DNA of 6,889 nt, taken from positions 1-6,889 of the forward strand of contig JAQGPE010000468.1 in the NCBI GenBank assembly GCA_028293225.1, in the 5' to 3' direction. A program made the position numbers and the translations under genes. Position 1 is the stretch's first letter; the number at the start of each line of letters is the position of its first letter. Under the pieces are notes generated by a model that saw nothing but the letters and a program-made list of their open reading frames with translations, made no database searches and had not been told where the DNA came from. Source of the stretch: Akkermansiaceae bacterium (GTDB lineage Bacteria > Verrucomicrobiota > Verrucomicrobiia > Verrucomicrobiales > Akkermansiaceae). This document shows, piece after piece, positions 6,134-6,889 of the stretch.

Positions 6134-6889
6134 TCAGGGCTTGATGAGATCGCCTTCGACGAGGAAGGGTTTACCGACTTCGGTGCGGAGCATCTTGACC
6201 TGTTCGGGCAGGACAGCGGAGCCCTTGTTGCCGAAGCTGTTGCGGACGTAAGTGAGGACACCGGCGATCTGCTCGTCGGTCTGATAGGCCAGCGGGGCCA
6301 TCATCGGGGCCGGCAGCGGCCAGACCTTGCCCTGGACGTGGACATCGCCCTGGAGACCGCGGAGCTGGATGCGGATGAGATTGGAGACCGGGCCCTTGAC
6401 CCACTCGGAGTTTTCGAGCGGCGGAGCGAGCGGCGAGGCCCCGGAAGCGCCCTTGCCGTCCATGCCGTGGCAGGCGCTGCAGACGACGAACTGGACCTTG
6501 CCGATTTCCATCTGGGCCGGATCGATCGGGGCGTCGGCGGCTGGGGTCAGCTTGTCGACCGCGCTGTAGTCGGTGGTGGCGCCACTGGCCTTCTCGGCAT
6601 CGGTGCGGCGCTTCTGTTCGGCACCGCCGGGAACGACCTGCGTGTCCTGCTTCACCGGAGCGGCCTTGGTTTCGGCCAGGTGCTTGCCGACCAGGGCGAA
6701 GACATCGTGGGGCGGGACCTGGACGGTCTTGCCTTCCTCCACCACCTTATAGGCGAAGTTGGCGGCCTGGGCGTCGTCCACCTTCGCGCGCTTTTCGTAG
6801 CGGTCCTTGGCGGCGAACTCTTCCAGCAGGTCATTGCTCGGCTTGCCACCGTAGACCAGCCACGCCACGAGGACGATGACTCCGAAGAG
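6134..6889 (-). CDS. Membrane-anchored monohaem cytochrome c (5' end outside window)
   Basis: Probable electron carrier facing the periplasm, tethered to the membrane. The frame is open to the right edge, so the first 251 visible residues are not the full protein. The GTG at 6868 is unlikely to be the start, because in-frame hydrophobic codons precede it and form part of a membrane helix (visible residues 1-13, LFGVIVLVAWLVY). A charged, Ala/Lys-rich linker follows (about 20-125), then a class I cytochrome c domain with CSACH (Cys137, Cys140, His141) and a likely axial Met at 196 or 197 (APMMAPLAY). After YVRNSFGN there is a C-terminal extension of about 30 residues. The CcoN-like gene starts 33 bases downstream, so the two are probably cotranscribed. 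The domain resembles the cytochrome c encoded at 3015-3770. It could play a CcoP-like role, but it has one haem site rather than two in the visible part. No CuA motif is visible. Family call is firm; the electron partner is inferred. Confidence 0.88.
   Translation of the reverse strand, partial: LFGVIVLVAWLVYGGKPSNDLLEEFAAKDRYEKRAKVDDAQAANFAYKVVEEGKTVQVPPHDVFALVGKHLAETKAAPVKQDTQVVPGGAEQKRRTDAEKASGATTDYSAVDKLTPAADAPIDPAQMEIGKVQFVVCSACHGMDGKGASGASPLAPPLENSEWVKGPVSNLIRIQLRGLQGDVHVQGKVWPLPAPMMAPLAYQTDEQIAGVLTYVRNSFGNKGSAVLPEQVKMLRTEVGKPFLVEGDLIKP

Noticed and set aside
6866..6868. GTG as start of the right-edge cytochrome c
   Set aside because: The frame continues to the window edge with hydrophobic codons that belong to the membrane anchor, so the true start is outside.

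Overview
The window holds one block of respiratory genes, all on the minus strand and closely spaced (gaps of about 20-60 bases), read from right to left: a membrane-anchored monohaem cytochrome c (start beyond the right edge), a CcoN-like subunit, a CcoO-like cytochrome c, a second membrane-anchored monohaem cytochrome c, cytochrome c oxidase subunit I of the aa3 type (ctaD), and cytochrome c oxidase subunit III (ctaE, running off the left edge). No plus-strand gene, RNA gene, mobile element or CRISPR array is supported. Long plus-strand open frames are mirror shadows of GC-rich coding sequence.

The organism is a GC-rich, aerobically respiring bacterium. The style of the cytochromes c (both carry a YVRNSFGN stretch after the haem domain), the lack of Shine-Dalgarno sequences before the starts, and the mixed gene order suggest a member of the Verrucomicrobiota or a related PVC group. 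This is inference from general knowledge, not a database match.

At first sight the cluster mixes two terminal oxidases, cbb3 (CcoN/CcoO) and aa3 (CtaD/CtaE). Read residue by residue, only CtaD is a working catalytic subunit. It keeps all haem and CuB ligands, but has Leu where the K-channel Lys normally sits. The CcoN-like protein keeps the 12-helix fold and the CcoN sequence framework, yet has lost the CuB histidines, the cross-linked tyrosine and both helix-X haem histidines; only the helix-II His remains. Its CcoO-like partner binds haem c (CINCH) but has Cys where CcoO has the axial Met. CtaE has a periplasmic insertion of at least about 225 residues after its third membrane helix.

The most economical reading is that the CcoN/CcoO-like pair and the two flanking cytochromes c form a non-catalytic, membrane-embedded cytochrome c module that serves the aa3 oxidase encoded directly downstream. 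No CuA subunit II (ctaC) is visible here; it may lie outside the window. Residue comparisons were made by eye against recalled family consensus sequences and should be confirmed by alignment.
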